DNA from: Macrostomum hystrix
Lineage: Eukaryota > Platyhelminthes > Macrostomidae
Length of the DNA: 64,000 nt
Assembly (NCBI GenBank): GCA_950097015.1
Contig: CATNEN010000008.1
Location: 1,488,001-1,552,000, forward strand
Direction of reading: 5' to 3'
Part shown: in pieces, positions 38,984-53,629 of the stretch
How positions within the stretch are numbered: position 1 is the stretch's first letter
How the letters are laid out: each line of letters starts with the position of its first letter
The notes under the pieces: model-generated
The model's input: the letters and a program-made list of their open reading frames with translations, nothing else
What the model was told of the DNA's origin: nothing
Database searches by the model: none
Position numbers and translations under genes: made by a program

Positions 38984-40345
38984 GGCCCCGATTCTTCAGA
39001 TAAATCCCCGATTCTTCAGATAAATCCCCGATTCTTCAGATAAATCCCCGATTCTTCAGATAAATCCCCGATTCTTCAGATAAATCACCGATTCTTCAGA
39101 TAAATCCCCGATTCTTCAGATAAATCCCCGATTCTTCAGATAAATCCCCGATTCTTCAGATAAATCCCCGATTCTTCAGATAAATCCCCGATTCTTCAGA
39201 TAAATCCCCGATTCTTCAGAAAAATCTTCAGATAAATCCCCGATTCTTCAGAAAAATCTTCAGATAAATCCCTGATTCTTCAGATAAATCCCCGATTCTT
39301 CAGATAAATCCCCGATTCTTCAGATAAATCCCCGATTCTTCAGATAAATCCCCGATTCTTCAGATAAATCCCCGATTCTTCAAATAAATCCCCGATTCTT
39401 CAGATAAATCCCCGATTCTTCAGATAAATCCCCGATTCTTCAGAAAAATCCCCGATTCTTCAGATAAATCCCCGATTCTTTAGATAAATCCCCGATTCTT
39501 TAGATAAATCCCCGATTCTTTAGATAAATCCCTAATTTTTCAGATAAATCCCCGATTCTTTAGATAAATCCCCGATTCTTTAGATAAATCCCCGATTTTT
39601 CAGATAAATCCCCGATTCTTTAGATAAATCCCCGATTCTTTAGATAAATCCCCGATTCTTCAGATAAATCCCCGATTCTTTAGATAAATCCCCGATTCTT
39701 CGGATAAATCCCCGATTCTTCAGATAAATCCCTGATTCTTCAGATAAATCCCTGATTCTTTAGATAAATCCCCGATTCTTCGGATAAATCCCTGATTCTT
39801 CAGAAGAATCCCCGATTCTTCAGAAAAATCCCTGATTCTTCAGATAAATCCCCGATTCTTTAGATAAATCCCCGATTCTTTAGATAAATCCCCGATTCTT
39901 TAGATAAATCCCTGATTTTTCAGATAAATCCCCGATTCTTTAGATAAATCCCCGATTCTTTAGATAAATCCCCGATTTTTCAGATAAATCCCCGATTCTT
40001 TAGATAAATCCCCGATTCTTTAGATAAATCCCCGATTCTTCAGATAAATCCCTGATTCTTCAGATAAATCCCTGATTCTTCAGTTAAATCCCTGATCTTC
40101 TGAAAATCCCCGATTCTCTAGATAAATCCCTGATTCTTCAGATAAATCCCTGATTCTTTAGATAAATCCCCGATTCTTCGGATAAATCCCTGATTCTTCA
40201 GAAGAATCCCTGATTCTTCAGAAAAATCCCTGATTCTTCAGATAAATCCCTGATTCTTCAGATAAATCCCTGATTCTTCAGATAAATCCCTGATCTTCTG
40301 AAAATCCCCGATTCTCTAGATAAATCCCTGATTCTTCAGATGAAC
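38984..40345. repeat. 20-bp minisatellite (CCCGATTCTTCAGATAAATC)
   Basis: About 67 units. Blocks of TAGATAAATC and CAGATAAATC variants are shared between distant parts. A CTGATCTTCTGAAAATCC variant recurs at 40093 and 40291. Every unit has AGATAA. Confidence 0.97.
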
Positions 40346-40387
40346 GCAATTTTCTTCAGAAAAAAACTTCTAATTCTTCAGAGGGTC

Positions 40388-40560
40388 TTCAACCTAGGGA
40401 GAGCTATGGGCTGCTGACCTGGAGATCGTGGGTTCGATTCTCATTCTATGGGAAGCAACGTCTTTGATCAGTTCAGTTAATCCTTTAGGTAAACCGTTTG
40501 AGTCCATATCGATCACGTTTAAGTTCCGGTTATTCGTGTCTTAAATAGGTGATTTATGCC
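40388..40560 (+). mobile_element. tRNA-derived SINE-like element
   Basis: AGGGAGAGCTATGGGCTGC (A-box-like), then GTGGGTTCGATTCTC (B box) 20-30 bp downstream, as in a tRNA gene. No complete cloverleaf or acceptor stem closes around them, so a SINE head or tRNA pseudogene is more likely than a functional tRNA. Confidence 0.5.
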
Positions 40561-41024
40561 GACCACAAGATAATAAATTTTTGTACTTTTTGCACTCAAT
40601 CTAATGCCATACCGAGCATTAGATTCCTCACTTTATTGTGATAATTCCGCGCACACAATAAGTCATTGCCCACTGTTTTAGCTTGCAAACACAGAAGGGT
40701 CAGTTTTCAATCCTGAGCATAAATAGAAAGCTGATAACCTTGCCGTGGCACTTGAGATCAGTTGAGCAATTTGTCAATAATTTCGGGTAATTACATCTCT
40801 GCAGCGGTGTTGCTTTTTTAAACTACGAGGTAATAGCACCAAAAATTGATCAGAAAGATCCGAGCTTTTTCGACACAGAGAATCACAAATCAAAGAATGT
40901 TACTGAATGTTTTTTGGGTCTTATTCAATGTTACTTTTGACTGACATCTTTGTCGAAGTCTACAGTTAAGGAGATGGCTTTAAGCGGGAAAATGTTATTA
41001 TAAAAAACACTGTCAATCAAGGCT

Positions 41025-41645
41025 TTCGATTCAGAAACATTCAGGCTTTCAGTTCAAAACCTTCAGGCCTTCCATTCAAAACCTTCAGGGTTTCAATTCA
41101 GAAAACTTCAGGCTTTCAATTCAGAAACCTTCAGCTTTCAATTCAAAACATTCAGGCTTTCCATTCAAAACCTTCAGGCCTTTAATTCAAAACATTCAGG
41201 CTTCAAATTCAAAACATTCAGGCCTTTAATTCAAAACCTTCAGGCTTCAAATTCAAAACCTTCAGGCTACAAATTCAAAACCTTCAGGCTTCAAATTCAA
41301 AACCTTCAGGCTACAAATTCAAAACATTCAGGCTTCAAATTCAAAACCTTCAGGCTTCAAATTCAAAACATTCAGACTTCAAATTCAAAACCTTTAGGCT
41401 TCAAATTCAAAACCTTCAGGCTTCAAATTCAAAACCTTCAGGCTTCAAATTCAAAACCTTCAGGCTTCAAATTCAAAACATTCAGGCCTTTAATTCAAAA
41501 CATTCAGGCTTCAAAATCAAAACATTCAGGCTTTCATTTCAAAACCTTCAGGCTTTCATTTCAAAACCTTCAGGCTTCAAATTCAAAACATTCAGGCCTT
41601 TAATTCAAAACATTCAGGCCTTTAATTCAAAACATTCAGGCTCTT
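41025..41645. repeat. 21-bp minisatellite (AATTCAAAACCTTCAGGCTT core)
   Basis: About 29 units with CATTCAGG and CCTTTAATTC variants. Confidence 0.95.
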
Positions 41646-44028
41646 AACCGTTAAGCTTCAGGTAGGACTATCAAATTCCGAATCGTTCAGGCTGTTGCAA
41701 GTCTAAACTGAATTATACGATCGCAGAGGCAAAATTTCTCTAGAAAATGTGGGGACGAAGGGAGGTGAGTGTTAAATTCAGCTGCTCAGTTGAGTTCCGC
41801 ACAATTTATAGCTTATACTAGTCATAAGACAATAAGCAGCCGAGTTTGCCTGTCCAGCCTGACAGTCATAAAAGACACACCGACCCGTTCAGTGCACTCA
41901 TAAAATAGAAAGTTAAAGGCCATTTACACTTCCTCAAATTGAGCAGTGGCTAGCAAACTGTTAGAACAAATATGAGGGGAAAACTTAAAAATGGGATCAC
42001 TGTCATGCGGATCCCTGTTGATAAGTAAGGGGAGAAGGCTTTGCTGAATAGTTTTCAGGATCCCCTCGACTGGGGTAGGGTTGGCAGGCAGAGTCAGCGC
42101 AACTGATAATTTATGATTTCAAGATCAGCCGCTCCCCCCCCAGGGGAAGAGTTTCAGAATGCGTCTGCGTTTTCTGCGTGGGGATATCTTGGAGAGGATG
42201 TCATCCCCTTTTCGGGGGGGGCCGGGTGTCCTCCCTCGGTCGATTGTAAACGATCAACAGAACGTCAGAAAAAAAATTCCTCAGATACCGCAGCCACCAA
42301 ACGGAATGGATGGGAGAAGATTAAGGCAAATATCCCAGAAAATCCTGCCTTAACCCTGCCGTTGGGCCGTTGTAATAAATATCTGGTTGTCCTGCGCCCA
42401 CCAAAAAGGGATATTTGCGGGTGTTCTTGTGCCAACATTGTCTTCACTGCATTAAAGCCCCCCCGGAGCAACTGTTGCTTTCATCGGCGGTCGCCACTAG
42501 ATTTCTACCGTCTAACTCCAGCTCCTTACTAAGGAAAGCGCAGTGATTTTCTTCGAATCTAGCAAAAAAATGTAATACAAGAAATTGCCGGAAAATTCAA
42601 TGCGAAATGCTAACCAATGGGACCAAACATGTCAACAGAACTGAGCACTGAATAAACAAGCTCAGCACAAACATCACAAACAACATAAAATGAGTGTTGA
42701 TTGTTTTTCAACTCAATCAGTTTCATGGCTTGGGTACAACGTTGCATCAATTGTCTATGTGATTTGGCTAAAATCGATACGATACGATACGATCGCTCGT
42801 ATTTGCACACCGCTGGTTTTTACTAACTTGAAGTTTTGTTGCTTTTTCATTGCGCAAAAGGACAAAGGAAGCAAAAAGATTTTATTAGGCAACCCTCGAT
42901 TCGAATCTCCTTTTTGCCAGTTCCGCCTTAATTACTTTCCGACCTTCTGTCTGTCTTCTAGTGCACTTAAGTGAAAGTGATAGGACAAAAGGACTTAGCG
43001 ACTGATTTTTTAGCTTTACAAGGTAAGCGGTAAGCAGGGAAAACACTGCCTGCATATGGTGATTAGGATGAGTGGGGGAGAGTGCAGTTGGGATGAAGAT
43101 CATTAAGTCTTCGCCGGTGCTTGTCACAAGCCAGCTCGAACGGGAGGACAGGAAATGAAAGAGGGCGAGAGGTGTGGACAAAAGGACAGCGCATTGAGGC
43201 AGCAACTACAGCGTTCAGATGGCCCCATCATGCCGACGTTAAAGCTCCCCAAAAACAGAGAAAAGTTATAGTGGCGCCGCCTCCGACCCCACCACAACGT
43301 TTTTTGATGATGCCTTTGCAATTTCGGCGGATCAGGGGGTGTGGCATGGCATGCAGATGCGATGGATTCGAGGTCAAGCTTTACTGCTTACCTTGCATCT
43401 GCTTTTATTGCTTTACTTTTGTTTGCCGTGCGGGCGTCACATTCGAGGGCTCGTCCTCATTGCGAAGGCTCAATTTCTTCCACCTTGCTTCAAGTGGTGA
43501 CTCAATCCTGACTCGCTATTTAAACCTGTAGCTGCGCTTTAGAGCAGAGACATTGCTCCAAACATCTAATGTGCTCATCTTGAAGCAAAGTGGGCTCTTA
43601 ACTTAGGGCCGGAATGTAAAAAACATTGGAATTACGAGTATTAAAAGGCTTTTGCGTGTTTTTCAAAAAAGAATTGTGTAAACATTTTTTTCATACCAAA
43701 AGCAAGAAGACAAAAGAGGATTTTCGCTACCACATAAGCTCTTAGTTACAGTCTAAAAAATGTTAAGCCAATAATTATGAGAATATCAAGAGATCTTAAT
43801 GAGAATTATGAGAATTTCTAGTTTCCTTCATTTAATTGTTCACTCGTTCGTTCGTTCGTTCGTTCGTTCATTTGTTCTTTCATAAGTTCCATCACCCTCC
43901 TACCTTAAAGCAAGTTTCGATGCTTTCAAAATGTAAAGACAACCAACTTGACTGCATTTCAGATTACCGTTCAACGGCCAGTAGTATCAAGTCTCTAGTC
44001 TCTCAAGTCTCTCAAATAATCTTATCAA
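41646..44028. other. Upstream region of the protocadherin
   Basis: A 139-codon ATG-started ORF at 42113-42532 has no similarity I recognise and lies in a GC-rich patch; I do not call it a gene. A (CGTT)n run is at about 43844-43866. No clear core promoter was identified. Confidence 0.35.
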
Positions 44029-47000
44029 ATGTGTCACTTTACAAACTGGTGCCGATTTCTGGCGCTCGCATTGGCGCTACTAAAAGCGGCGACGGCAATC
44101 GACTCGTCGCAGCCGGCGGCGCGTCTTCACTGCGAGATACTGGACGACTCGCCAGCTGGTACAGTTTTGCAGCGTCGCGGCGCCGGTGGCGAGTGTCGCC
44201 TCTCCTACCTGGCCCCGCTGAGTTCAACTGATAGCGCCGTCTATACCATTCTCGGCAGTCGCAGCGGTGGCGACGTCGAAGCTAATCGTTGTAGCCTCAC
44301 AGGTGACTACTTTGACGTTAGACCTCGCGACAGCGCTTTGATCCTTCGACGTAGCGTTGACCGAGAGCAGCTCTGCTTGGCTAGCGGCGCCGATTCCGAG
44401 GGCGCCGCTGTGGAACTTCCCGTAGCTATTCTAATCGACGGACGCATCGACGTCACGCGGCTTAGAATCGACGTCGTTGACAGAAACGATCATTCGCCAA
44501 GCTTTCCTGGCGGCAGCGCCGCTTTCTTCGAGTTGAAAGTGCCCGAGAACAGCGAGCGCGGTGCCTCCTTTCCATTGCCAGTGGCTGCTGACCCGGATTC
44601 GCCAGCGAACGGAGTAGTCAGGTAAGAAACTGCTCTTAGAAGTGCATGCAACACTAGCTCTGGTAATACTCATTTCAACTTTCATCCCGAGTTGAGCTTT
44701 GGCCGATTGGCCGATTAGATTATCGATGACCTGAATTCAAAATACATGGCTCAAAATACAATTATAGGTGTGCAAAAATATAGGTAGTTTCATTGATCAA
44801 AGGTGCCGAAAAAAATATTTTAACACAATGTCAGGGCGAGGACATCAAAAGAAAAAGGTGGTTGGCCTAATTACTTGTGGCTCTGAATTTGTTAGAAAAG
44901 TAGGGCAACATAAACTTTTAAATCTACCCTTATTATTTTGCTTTTAAGGTTTTCTGTTGATTTTGAACATTTTCCCATTTGAAAATTACACATGATCGAA
45001 CATTTTTACGTTATTATTTTTCCTTGAATGGCTTTCGCCTGAAATGTTTTCTACCTTTGGCTGTTCTCAATCACTCTTCTTTACCAAAACCTCCAATTCT
45101 CACACTTCATCGCTTCCCCGCTTATTTCTCCCATATTTCTACATCTATGACTCTATCTATTTGTCTTAGTCCTCAGCCGCTCTGCTCTGGGGGGGGGAAT
45201 TATTTCTCTATTTCTCTCTTTCCAGTTCAGCAGGCACTTCAAGGGGAAAGTGTCAACTCAGGGTTGGCCGGTTGGGTTCCGTTGGCGACTGCAAGGTCCT
45301 GCTTGAGCCAGCCCAGGAACCATTGAATGAGAAGTAGAAACGAGTGCTTAAATAAAATAGGGATTAATTAATATACAAACTGAGTGTTGGGGCCATTTCT
45401 CCTATGGGGATTTTGGAGTGGGCTTGGAGAAGTTTGGAGTGGTCCGAGAGGGAAGTCACCAAAGAGGAACTGCTGGTGCTTTCAGAGTTTGCTCGCGACC
45501 AAAAACTAGCTTAAAAATTATTTCACCCCAAACACACCAGAAATCACATAGGCGTGTACGAAAGCACACAGCCCTTGTCTATCAAAAAACCCCAGTACTT
45601 AACTACAAAAATCATCAAATAGAAATTACGAGTTCAGAATCCTGCATTAAGTGTTGTCTTGTTTTCTAATTTAAAATACTCTGTATAGTTAGATGAATCG
45701 GGAAATTAACCATTGTTACGAATAGGCTGTATCTAAAATAGAAACTATTAGTTAGTCACACATATATATAGTTATGACAAAAATATGTAATCAATTTTTT
45801 CGTTTTTTACTCGCCTTGGTGCGAGTCTATCTAACTCTATCGAATATTATTTTCCTTTTGTAAAAAATTACGCTGCTTTTAAATTTTCACTAAAATTTCA
45901 CCGCCAAGTTTGAATTCCTTACCAGATTAAGAATGCCAAGTGATATGCAGTGTAATGGCCATGACACTTGGGTTCAGCTTGGCAACAAAAATGAGTAATG
46001 AACCTGCGTTAAAACGTTATAATGTATTTTAGAGAATGCATCAGAAACAAAATACCTAGATTAGTAAGTCGACATAAAATTGCATTCATTCTTTAATACA
46101 CACAAAGCCCTTGAATTTTGCTTCGCTGCCATCAAGAGCTAAAACAGATGATTGAAATCTGGCAGCATATGTTAAGATTGAATATCATTTCTGTTTCCAG
46201 TCAGGCTGTGATTGCTATTGGCCCACGCTGTAAGGATCTCGAATCTATTCTGGCTGGCTCGGCAACCTTTGTTCTATGCCGCCAGTTAATTGATTGTCCG
46301 TGCCAGTCCTCCCAATGCCCCCCCAACCTCCCACAATCTCTCCATATCTCTCCGTATCCCTCTTAATCTCTCCCAGTCTCTCCCAATCTCTCCCAGTCTC
46401 TCCGAATCCCTCCCAATCTCTCCCAGTCTCTCCCAGTCTCTCCGAATCCCTCCCAATCTCTCCCAGTCTCTCCCAGTCTCTCCGAATCCCTCCCAATCTC
46501 TCCCAGTCTCTCCCAGTCTCTCCGAATCCCTCCCAATCTCTCCCAGTCTCTCCCAGTCTCTCCGAATCCCTCCCAATCTCTCCCAGTCTCTCCCAGTCTC
46601 TCCGAATCCCTCCCAATCTCTCCCAGTCTCTCCCAATCTCTCCCAGTCTCTCCCAGTCTCTCCGAATCCCTCCCAATCTCTCCCAGTCTCTCCCAGTCTC
46701 TCCGAATCCCTCCCAATCTCTCCCAGTCTCTCCGAATCCCTCCCAATCTCTCCCAGTCTCTCCGAATCCCTCCCAATCTCTCCCAGTCTCTCCCAGTCTC
46801 TCCGAATCCCTCCCAATGTCTCCCAGTCTCTCCGAATTCCTCCCAATGTCTCCCAGTCTCTCCGAATTCCTCCCAATGTCTCCCAGTCTCTCCGAATTCC
46901 TCCCAATGTCTCCCAGTCTCTCCGAATCCCTCCCAATCTCTCCCAGTCTCTCCGAATCCCTCCCAATCTCTCCCAGTCTCTTCCAGTCTCTCCGAATCCC

Positions 47001-50000
47001 TCCCAATCTCTCCCAGTCTCTCCCAGTCTCTCCGAATCCCTCCCAATCTCTCCCAGTCTCTCCGAATCCCTCCCAATCTCTCCCAGTCTCTCCGAATCCC
47101 TCCCAATGTCTCCCAGTCTCTCCCAGTCTCTCCGAATCCCTCCCAATGTCTCCCAGTCTCTCCCAGTCTCTCCGAATCTCTCCCAATCTCTCCCACCGAA
47201 TCCCTCCGAATCCCTCCCAGTCTCTCCGAATCCCTCCCAATGTCTCCCAGTCTCTCCGAATTCCTCCCAATGTCTCCCAGTCTCTCCGAATCCCTCCCAA
47301 TCTCTCCCACCGAATCCCTCCGAATCCCTCCCAGTCTCTCCGAATCCCTCCCAATGTCTCCCACCGAATCCCTCCGAATCCCTCCCAGTCTCTCCGAATT
47401 CCTCCCAATGTCTCCCAGTCTCTCCGAATTCCTCTCAATGTCTCCCAGTCTCTCCGAATCCCTCCGAATCCCTCCCAGTCTCTTCGAATCCTTCTCAATC
47501 TCTCCCAGTCTCACACAATCTCATCCAATATCTCTCAATTTCTCCTAACGCATACGATTAATCAAAATTTGTCACACCTGGACCCTCTCTGATTTATAAT
47601 TTTTTTTCATTTCAAAAAGAAATTTAAAAAAATGGCGGTCGAAGGGTCTGGTCACCTCCCAGCAGTGAGATAACGTCAAGGTCTGACCGCTAATGAATAA
47701 TTAATCCCTGCAGTGCTCACCGTTGTTGGAGCTCAGAATTTTTCTCCCCACCTCCAGTGACTAATGGCTCGGCTAGGCTAATCGCCTTAAAAATTTTCGG
47801 GATTTTAGAAGCATTTTAAATGGGAGAAAAAATCTACCTAATCTGGTCCGTTTTACAGTCTTCCTCAGGCTAGTTAGTCAAACAGCTCCGAATGCTTGGC
47901 AATGGGACATTTCATCCCTTATTCAATGCTCGCCGTGAAATGGCTTTCCTTTTATTAGCTGAACAATTGCGAGGATTCGATGAGTTTAAATATCCCCTTC
48001 CATGCGGACTTCGAATAGAATCTACTAATGAATGCGAGTTTAAAGATTTGAGCCCGATTTCTGAAACTTTAATCTCCCTGACATATCCTGTCTTCTCAAA
48101 TATTCTCAAAATGCCTCAATCGCCATCAAAGAAGTGTTTAATGTTTGGAAATCTGAAATGGGAAATCTGAAATCGGAAATCTGAAATCGGAAATCTGAAA
48201 TCGGAAATCTGAAATCGGAAATCTGAAATCGGAAATCTGAAATCGGAAATCTGAAATCGGAAATCTGAAATCGGAAATCTGAAATCGGAAATCCGAAATC
48301 GGAAATCTGAAATCGGAAATCTGAAATCGGAAATCTGAAATCTGAAATCTGAAATCGGAAATCTGAAATCCCATCTGATTCTCAGATACGAGTTGCATCC
48401 ACCGAGCGATGTCTTTGAGCTGACCCAGTCGCAGTCGCATCATCAGCAGCAGCCGCCGATGCCTCAACTCCGCCAGACGGGTCCGCTAGACCGCGAGGCT
48501 GTTGCAAGCTACACCTTCCAGCTGCTGGCATTTGATGGCGGCCAGCCACTGGCCAACAGCGGCAGCCTCAGCCTGCTGGTCACCGTTCTTGACGTCAATG
48601 ACCATCGCCCGGTGTTCGAACCCGCGACCTATTCTGTCAACGTCTCGGAAAACGCGCCGATCGGCACGAAGCTGCTCCGACTGAGCGCTCGCGACGCCGA
48701 CTCCGGCGACAATGCCAGACTGCGCTACGGCATCAGCTCGGCGGGCGTGGACAATGACACACTCGCCGCGTTTCGTGTCGACGCCGACACCGGCTGGCTG
48801 AGCGTCGGCCGAGCCGGGCTCGACTACGAACGCCGACGTCGCTACGCCTTCGCCGTCACTGTTGGCGACTACGGCTCGCCGGCGCTCTTCGCCGACGAGG
48901 CTCGCGTCCTTGTCGACGTGCTCGACGTCAACGACAATGCGCCCGGCATCTCCGTCAACTTTCTACCTTCGACTACGTCTACTAAATCTGGCGTCCTCGA
49001 AGGCTCCGGTTCCATTGGCGTCGCGGTTGCCATCGTAACCGTGAGTGACGCGGATTCTGGCGAGGCTGGACGCGTAGCCTGCGATTTGACTTCGTGGCAC
49101 AACAAGCCGGCGCGATTTAGCCTGGTTGAAAGCGGCGCCTCCGTGTACAAACTAGTTGTCAACGCGAGCCTCGATCGGGAGGAACAGGCCGTCGAGCGTC
49201 TGCGATTGTGTTGCCATGACTACGGTGCACAGCAACGACAAGCCTGCCACCCAGTGAACGTTCCAGTCCTGGACTTGAACGACGAAGCGCCAGAATTTGA
49301 TCACAGACCGCCCGAGGGTTATCGGACCGCTCTGTCAGAGAATCTGCCGCCAGGAAGCAGAGTCATTCAGGTGAGGCGCGTTCATGGTTCTTCCGTCAGC
49401 ACACGAGTGATAGACAGAGTGAAAATTCCATTGGCTCAGAGAAGTCACGTGTTTAGAGGTGTTCCTTGAAAATTTTCTAAAAATAGCAACCAATCTAACT
49501 GTCATGCCATCCTAGGTTCGTGCCATAGACAAAGACGCCGAGCCGAATAATCGAGTGACCTACAGCATCGACGCAGAATCGCAACGGTACTTCACCATCG
49601 ACGCATCGAACGGTCTGATTAAATCTCTGGTCAGTTTCGACTGGGAAGTCAAGCAGGATTACGTCATAGGTGTGAAGGCCGTGGACTCGGGCGGTCTGAG
49701 CAGTGGCACCATTGTGAATGTCACTATAATCAATGTCAACGACGAATTGCCGAAGTTTGTAAGTTGACCTGATCTTTTTCCCTACGGCACTATGAAAATA
49801 TTTATTTATAAAGGAGGATAGTAATCGGCCGTATGAATGCTTTGAGCAATCTCTCAGGAGTAAAATGCTCCTGCTCTGAGTTTGAGCATATGCTCAGAGC
49901 TGCTGAATGCTAAAATATCTCGGAGTTTAAGCAAGTATTGGGAACTTTAGGAAAGTATGGGGAGTTTGGGAAAGTATGGGAAGTTTGGAAAAGTATAGGG

Positions 50001-53000
50001 ATTTTGGAAAGTATGAGGAGTTTGGGAAAGTATGGGGATTTCGGGAAAGTATGGGAAGTTTGGGAAAGTATGGGAAGTTTGGGAAAGTATGGGAAGTTTG
50101 GGAAAGTATGGGAAGTTTGGGAAAGTATGGGGAGTTTGGGAAAGTATGGGAAGTTTGGGAAAGTATGGGGATTTTGGGAAAGTATGAGGAGTTTGGGAAA
50201 GTATGGGGATTTTGGGAAAGTATGGGAAGTTTGGGAAAGTATAGTGAGTTTGGGAAAGTATAATATATGGTGAGTTTTGGAAAGTATGGGGAGTTTGGGA
50301 AAGTATATGGTGAGTTTGGGAAAGTATGGGGAGTTTGGGAAAGTATATGGTGAGTTTTGGAAAGTATGGGGATTTTGGGAAAGTATGGGAATTTTGGGAG
50401 AGTATGGGAAGTTTGGAAAAGTATGGGGAGTTTGGGAAAGTATAGGGATTTTGGAAAGTATAGGGACTTTGGGAAAGTATAGTGAGTTTGGGAAAGTATG
50501 GTGAGTTTTGGAAAGTATGTGGATTTCGGGAAAGTATGGGAATTTTGGAAAAGTATGGGAAGTTTGGGAGAGTATGAGGAGTTTGGGAAAGTATGGGGAT
50601 TTTGGGAAAGTATGGGAAGTTTGGGAGAGTATGGGAAGTTTGGGAAAGTATGGGAAGTTTGGGAAATTATGGGAAGTTTGGGAAAGTATAGTGAGTTTGG
50701 GAAAGTATGGTGAGTTTTGGAAAGTATAGGGACTTTGGGAAAGTATGGGAAGTTTGGGAGAGTATGGGAAGTTTGGGAAAGTATGGGGATTTTGGGAAAG
50801 TATGGGAAGTTTGGGAGAGTATGGGAAGTTTGGGAAAGTATGGGAAGTTTGGGAAATTATGGGAAGTTTGGGAAAGTATAGTGAGTTTGGGAAAGTATGG
50901 TGAGTTTTGGAAAGTATGGGGATTTTGGGAAAGTATGGGAAGTTTGGGAGAGTATGGGAAGTTTGGGAAAGTATGGGAAGTTTGGGAAAGTATGGGAAGT
51001 TTGGGAAAGTATAGTGAGTTTGGGAAAGTATGGTGAGTTTTGGAAAGTATGGGGATTTTGGGAAAGTATGGGAAGTTTGGGAGAGTATGGGAAGTTTTGG
51101 AAAGTATGGGGATTTTGGGAAAGTATGGGAAGTTTGGGAGAGTATGGGAAGTTTGGGAAAGTATAGGGATTTTGGGAAAGTATGGGAAGTTTGGGAGAGT
51201 ATGGGAAGTTTGGGAGAGTATGGGAAGTTTGGGAAAATATGGGGAGTTTGTGAAAGTATGGGAAGTTTGGGAAAGTATGGGAAGTTTGGGAAAGTATGGG
51301 AAGTTTGGGAAAGTATGGGAAGTTAGTGAGAGTATGGGAAGCATGCCACTGACTTGACTCATGGAAATGCGAGTTAGTGCTTTAAAAGTGTTGTCTATGG
51401 GCAGAGTTTATTCTTACTGACGGAGTCTCTACTCAGTCAGAGTATTTTTTCAGATGCGAGCACTTTATCTTAAGACATTTTTGTTGAGCAGTTGCTCATG
51501 AGACAGCACTAGCTTTATTCTAACTGAATTGAGACTTTGGCCATGTAACTATTTAACATAACGGGCTACCTTAGCTTAAAATATTACTAAGTCTTCGTGG
51601 CTAGTCTTAAACGAGATTTTAAAAAACCCCCCCGAAAAATTTCTAGGAACTGAGGAAGAGAACTTAGGACACAGGTGGCAAGATGCAGCACTAGAACCTG
51701 CTTCCCATTTTCAACCTTTCAATCCCAGTCAAGTACTTGGTTTCGACAATTTTCCCTATAGCTATGTCTTTCCGTACAGGATTTTCACATCAGCATGTCT
51801 TCAATAATCATAAAAGCGTTAATCCAATAAATGTTGCAATTCCTTCAAGAAATTTGTGACAACTTAATTTCATGATTGCCTCTTCAGAAATTAATTGATT
51901 ATGTGAAATCCGACCTTTGAAGACATGACCAATGAGCTCAGATTTTCCCATTTTTGCTTCTGCGCCTTGAAATTCGAATCAGCCGTTCAGCCATTCCCAT
52001 CTGTTTCCGTCTGTGATTTCAGTCCTGTGTGTCTGTCAGTTCAGGGTGTCTGTCAGTTCAGGGTGTCTGTCAGTTCTGGGTGTCTGTCAGTTCAGGGTGT
52101 CTGTCAGTTCTGGGTGTCTGTCAGTTCAGGGTGTCTGTCAGTTCAGGGTGTCTGTCAGTTCAGGGTGTCTGTCAGTTCAGGGTGTCTGTCAGTTCAGGGT
52201 GTCTGTCAGTTGTGGGTGTCTGTCAGTTCAGGGTGTCTGTCAGTTCAGGGTGTCTGTCAGTTCAGGTGTCTGTTAGTTCAGGGTGTCTGTCAGCTCAGGG
52301 TGTCTGTCAGTTCAGGGTGTCTGTTAGTTCAGGGTGTCTGTCAGTTCAGGGTGTCTGTCAGTTCAGGGTGTCTGTCAGTTCTGTGTCTGTCAGTTCAGGG
52401 TGTCTGTCAGTTCAGGGTGTCTGTCATTTCTGTGTCTGTCAGTTCAGGGTGTCTGTCAGTTCATGGTGTCTGTCAGTTCAGGGTGTCTGTCAGTTCAGGG
52501 TGTCTGTCAGTTCAGGGTGTCTGTCAGTTCAGGGTGTCTGTCAGTTCAGGGTGTCTGTCAGTTCTGTGTCTGTCAGTTCAGGGTGTCTGTAATTTAATGA
52601 ACATATAAAAGAGTCACTCAGGAAGCAACAATCGAACCCACAGGTGGACGCGCGCACCGGAGTCCCGGTGGAGTCCTACCTGTTTCTCGTGCCAGAAAAT
52701 GTCGAGCCCGGCAAAGGCAGCTCCGATTTCGGCCGAGTCCGAGCCGTGGACCCGGACCAGCCGGACGGCGGCTCGGTCCGCTACAGCCTGCAGCCTGGCC
52801 GCGACGCGCACGCCTTCGCCATCAACGCCTACAGGGGCCAGTTGAGCGCGCGACTGCCGCTGGATCGCGAGCGACAAGCTGCCTACGACATCCGGGTGCT
52901 GGCCGTGGACCGAGCCCTGCCATCGGCGAGTCCATACGGCGGCGGGCCGTTGGTGCAGCACACCGCCACAGTTGATGTCCGCATACAAGTCATCGACGCC

Positions 53001-53597
53001 AACGACTGTGCGCCGGTCATCCAGTTCCCGACGCCATCGACATTCTCGGGAGCGTCAGCTGGGAGTAACGATAGTGCTGCTGCCTTCTTTGTCTCCTATC
53101 TGGAGCGGGCTGGTCAGACTGTTTTGCAGGTTCGAGCCTCTGACGCTGACGAGGGCGCGAACGGACGGCTGAGATTTGAGCTGCTGCCGACAACTCTCGA
53201 TCATGGCCGACAGCTCTTCTCTGTGGACTCGGCGGACGGCCGGATCATGGTGCGTGACCTTCCTTCCTTCCTTCCTTCCTTCCTTCCTTCCTTCCTTCCT
53301 TCCTTCCTTCCTTCCTTCCTTCCTTCCTTCCTGCCTTCCTTCCTTCCTTCCTTCCTTCCTTCCTTCCTTCCTTCCTTCCTTCCTTCCTTCCTTCCTTCCT
53401 TCCTTCCTGCCTTCCTTCCTTCCTTCCTTCCTTCCTTCCTGCCTTCCTTCCTTCCTTCCTGCCTTCCTTCCTTCCTTCCTGCCTTCCTTCCTTCCTTCCT
53501 TCCTTCCTTCCTTCCTTCCTTCCTTCCTTCCTTCCTTCCTTCCTTCCTTCCTTCCTTCCTTCCTTCCTTCCTTCCTTCCTTCCTTCCTTCCTTCCTT

Positions 53598-53629
<32 letters not shown>

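Noticed and set aside
39000-40340. Possible CRISPR-like array
   Set aside because: Units are directly adjacent with no unique spacers, in a eukaryotic intron-rich region. It is a minisatellite, as are the other arrays.
40388-40470. Functional tRNA gene
   Set aside because: Box A and box B like sequences are present, but no paired acceptor stem or full cloverleaf was found. A SINE head or pseudogene is more likely.
42113-42532. 139-codon ATG-started ORF
   Set aside because: No recognisable domain, signal, promoter or splice context; a chance ORF in GC-rich sequence cannot be excluded.
46245-47592. Long ORFs on both strands (280-430 codons)
   Set aside because: Stop-free 15-bp based minisatellite within protocadherin intron 1.
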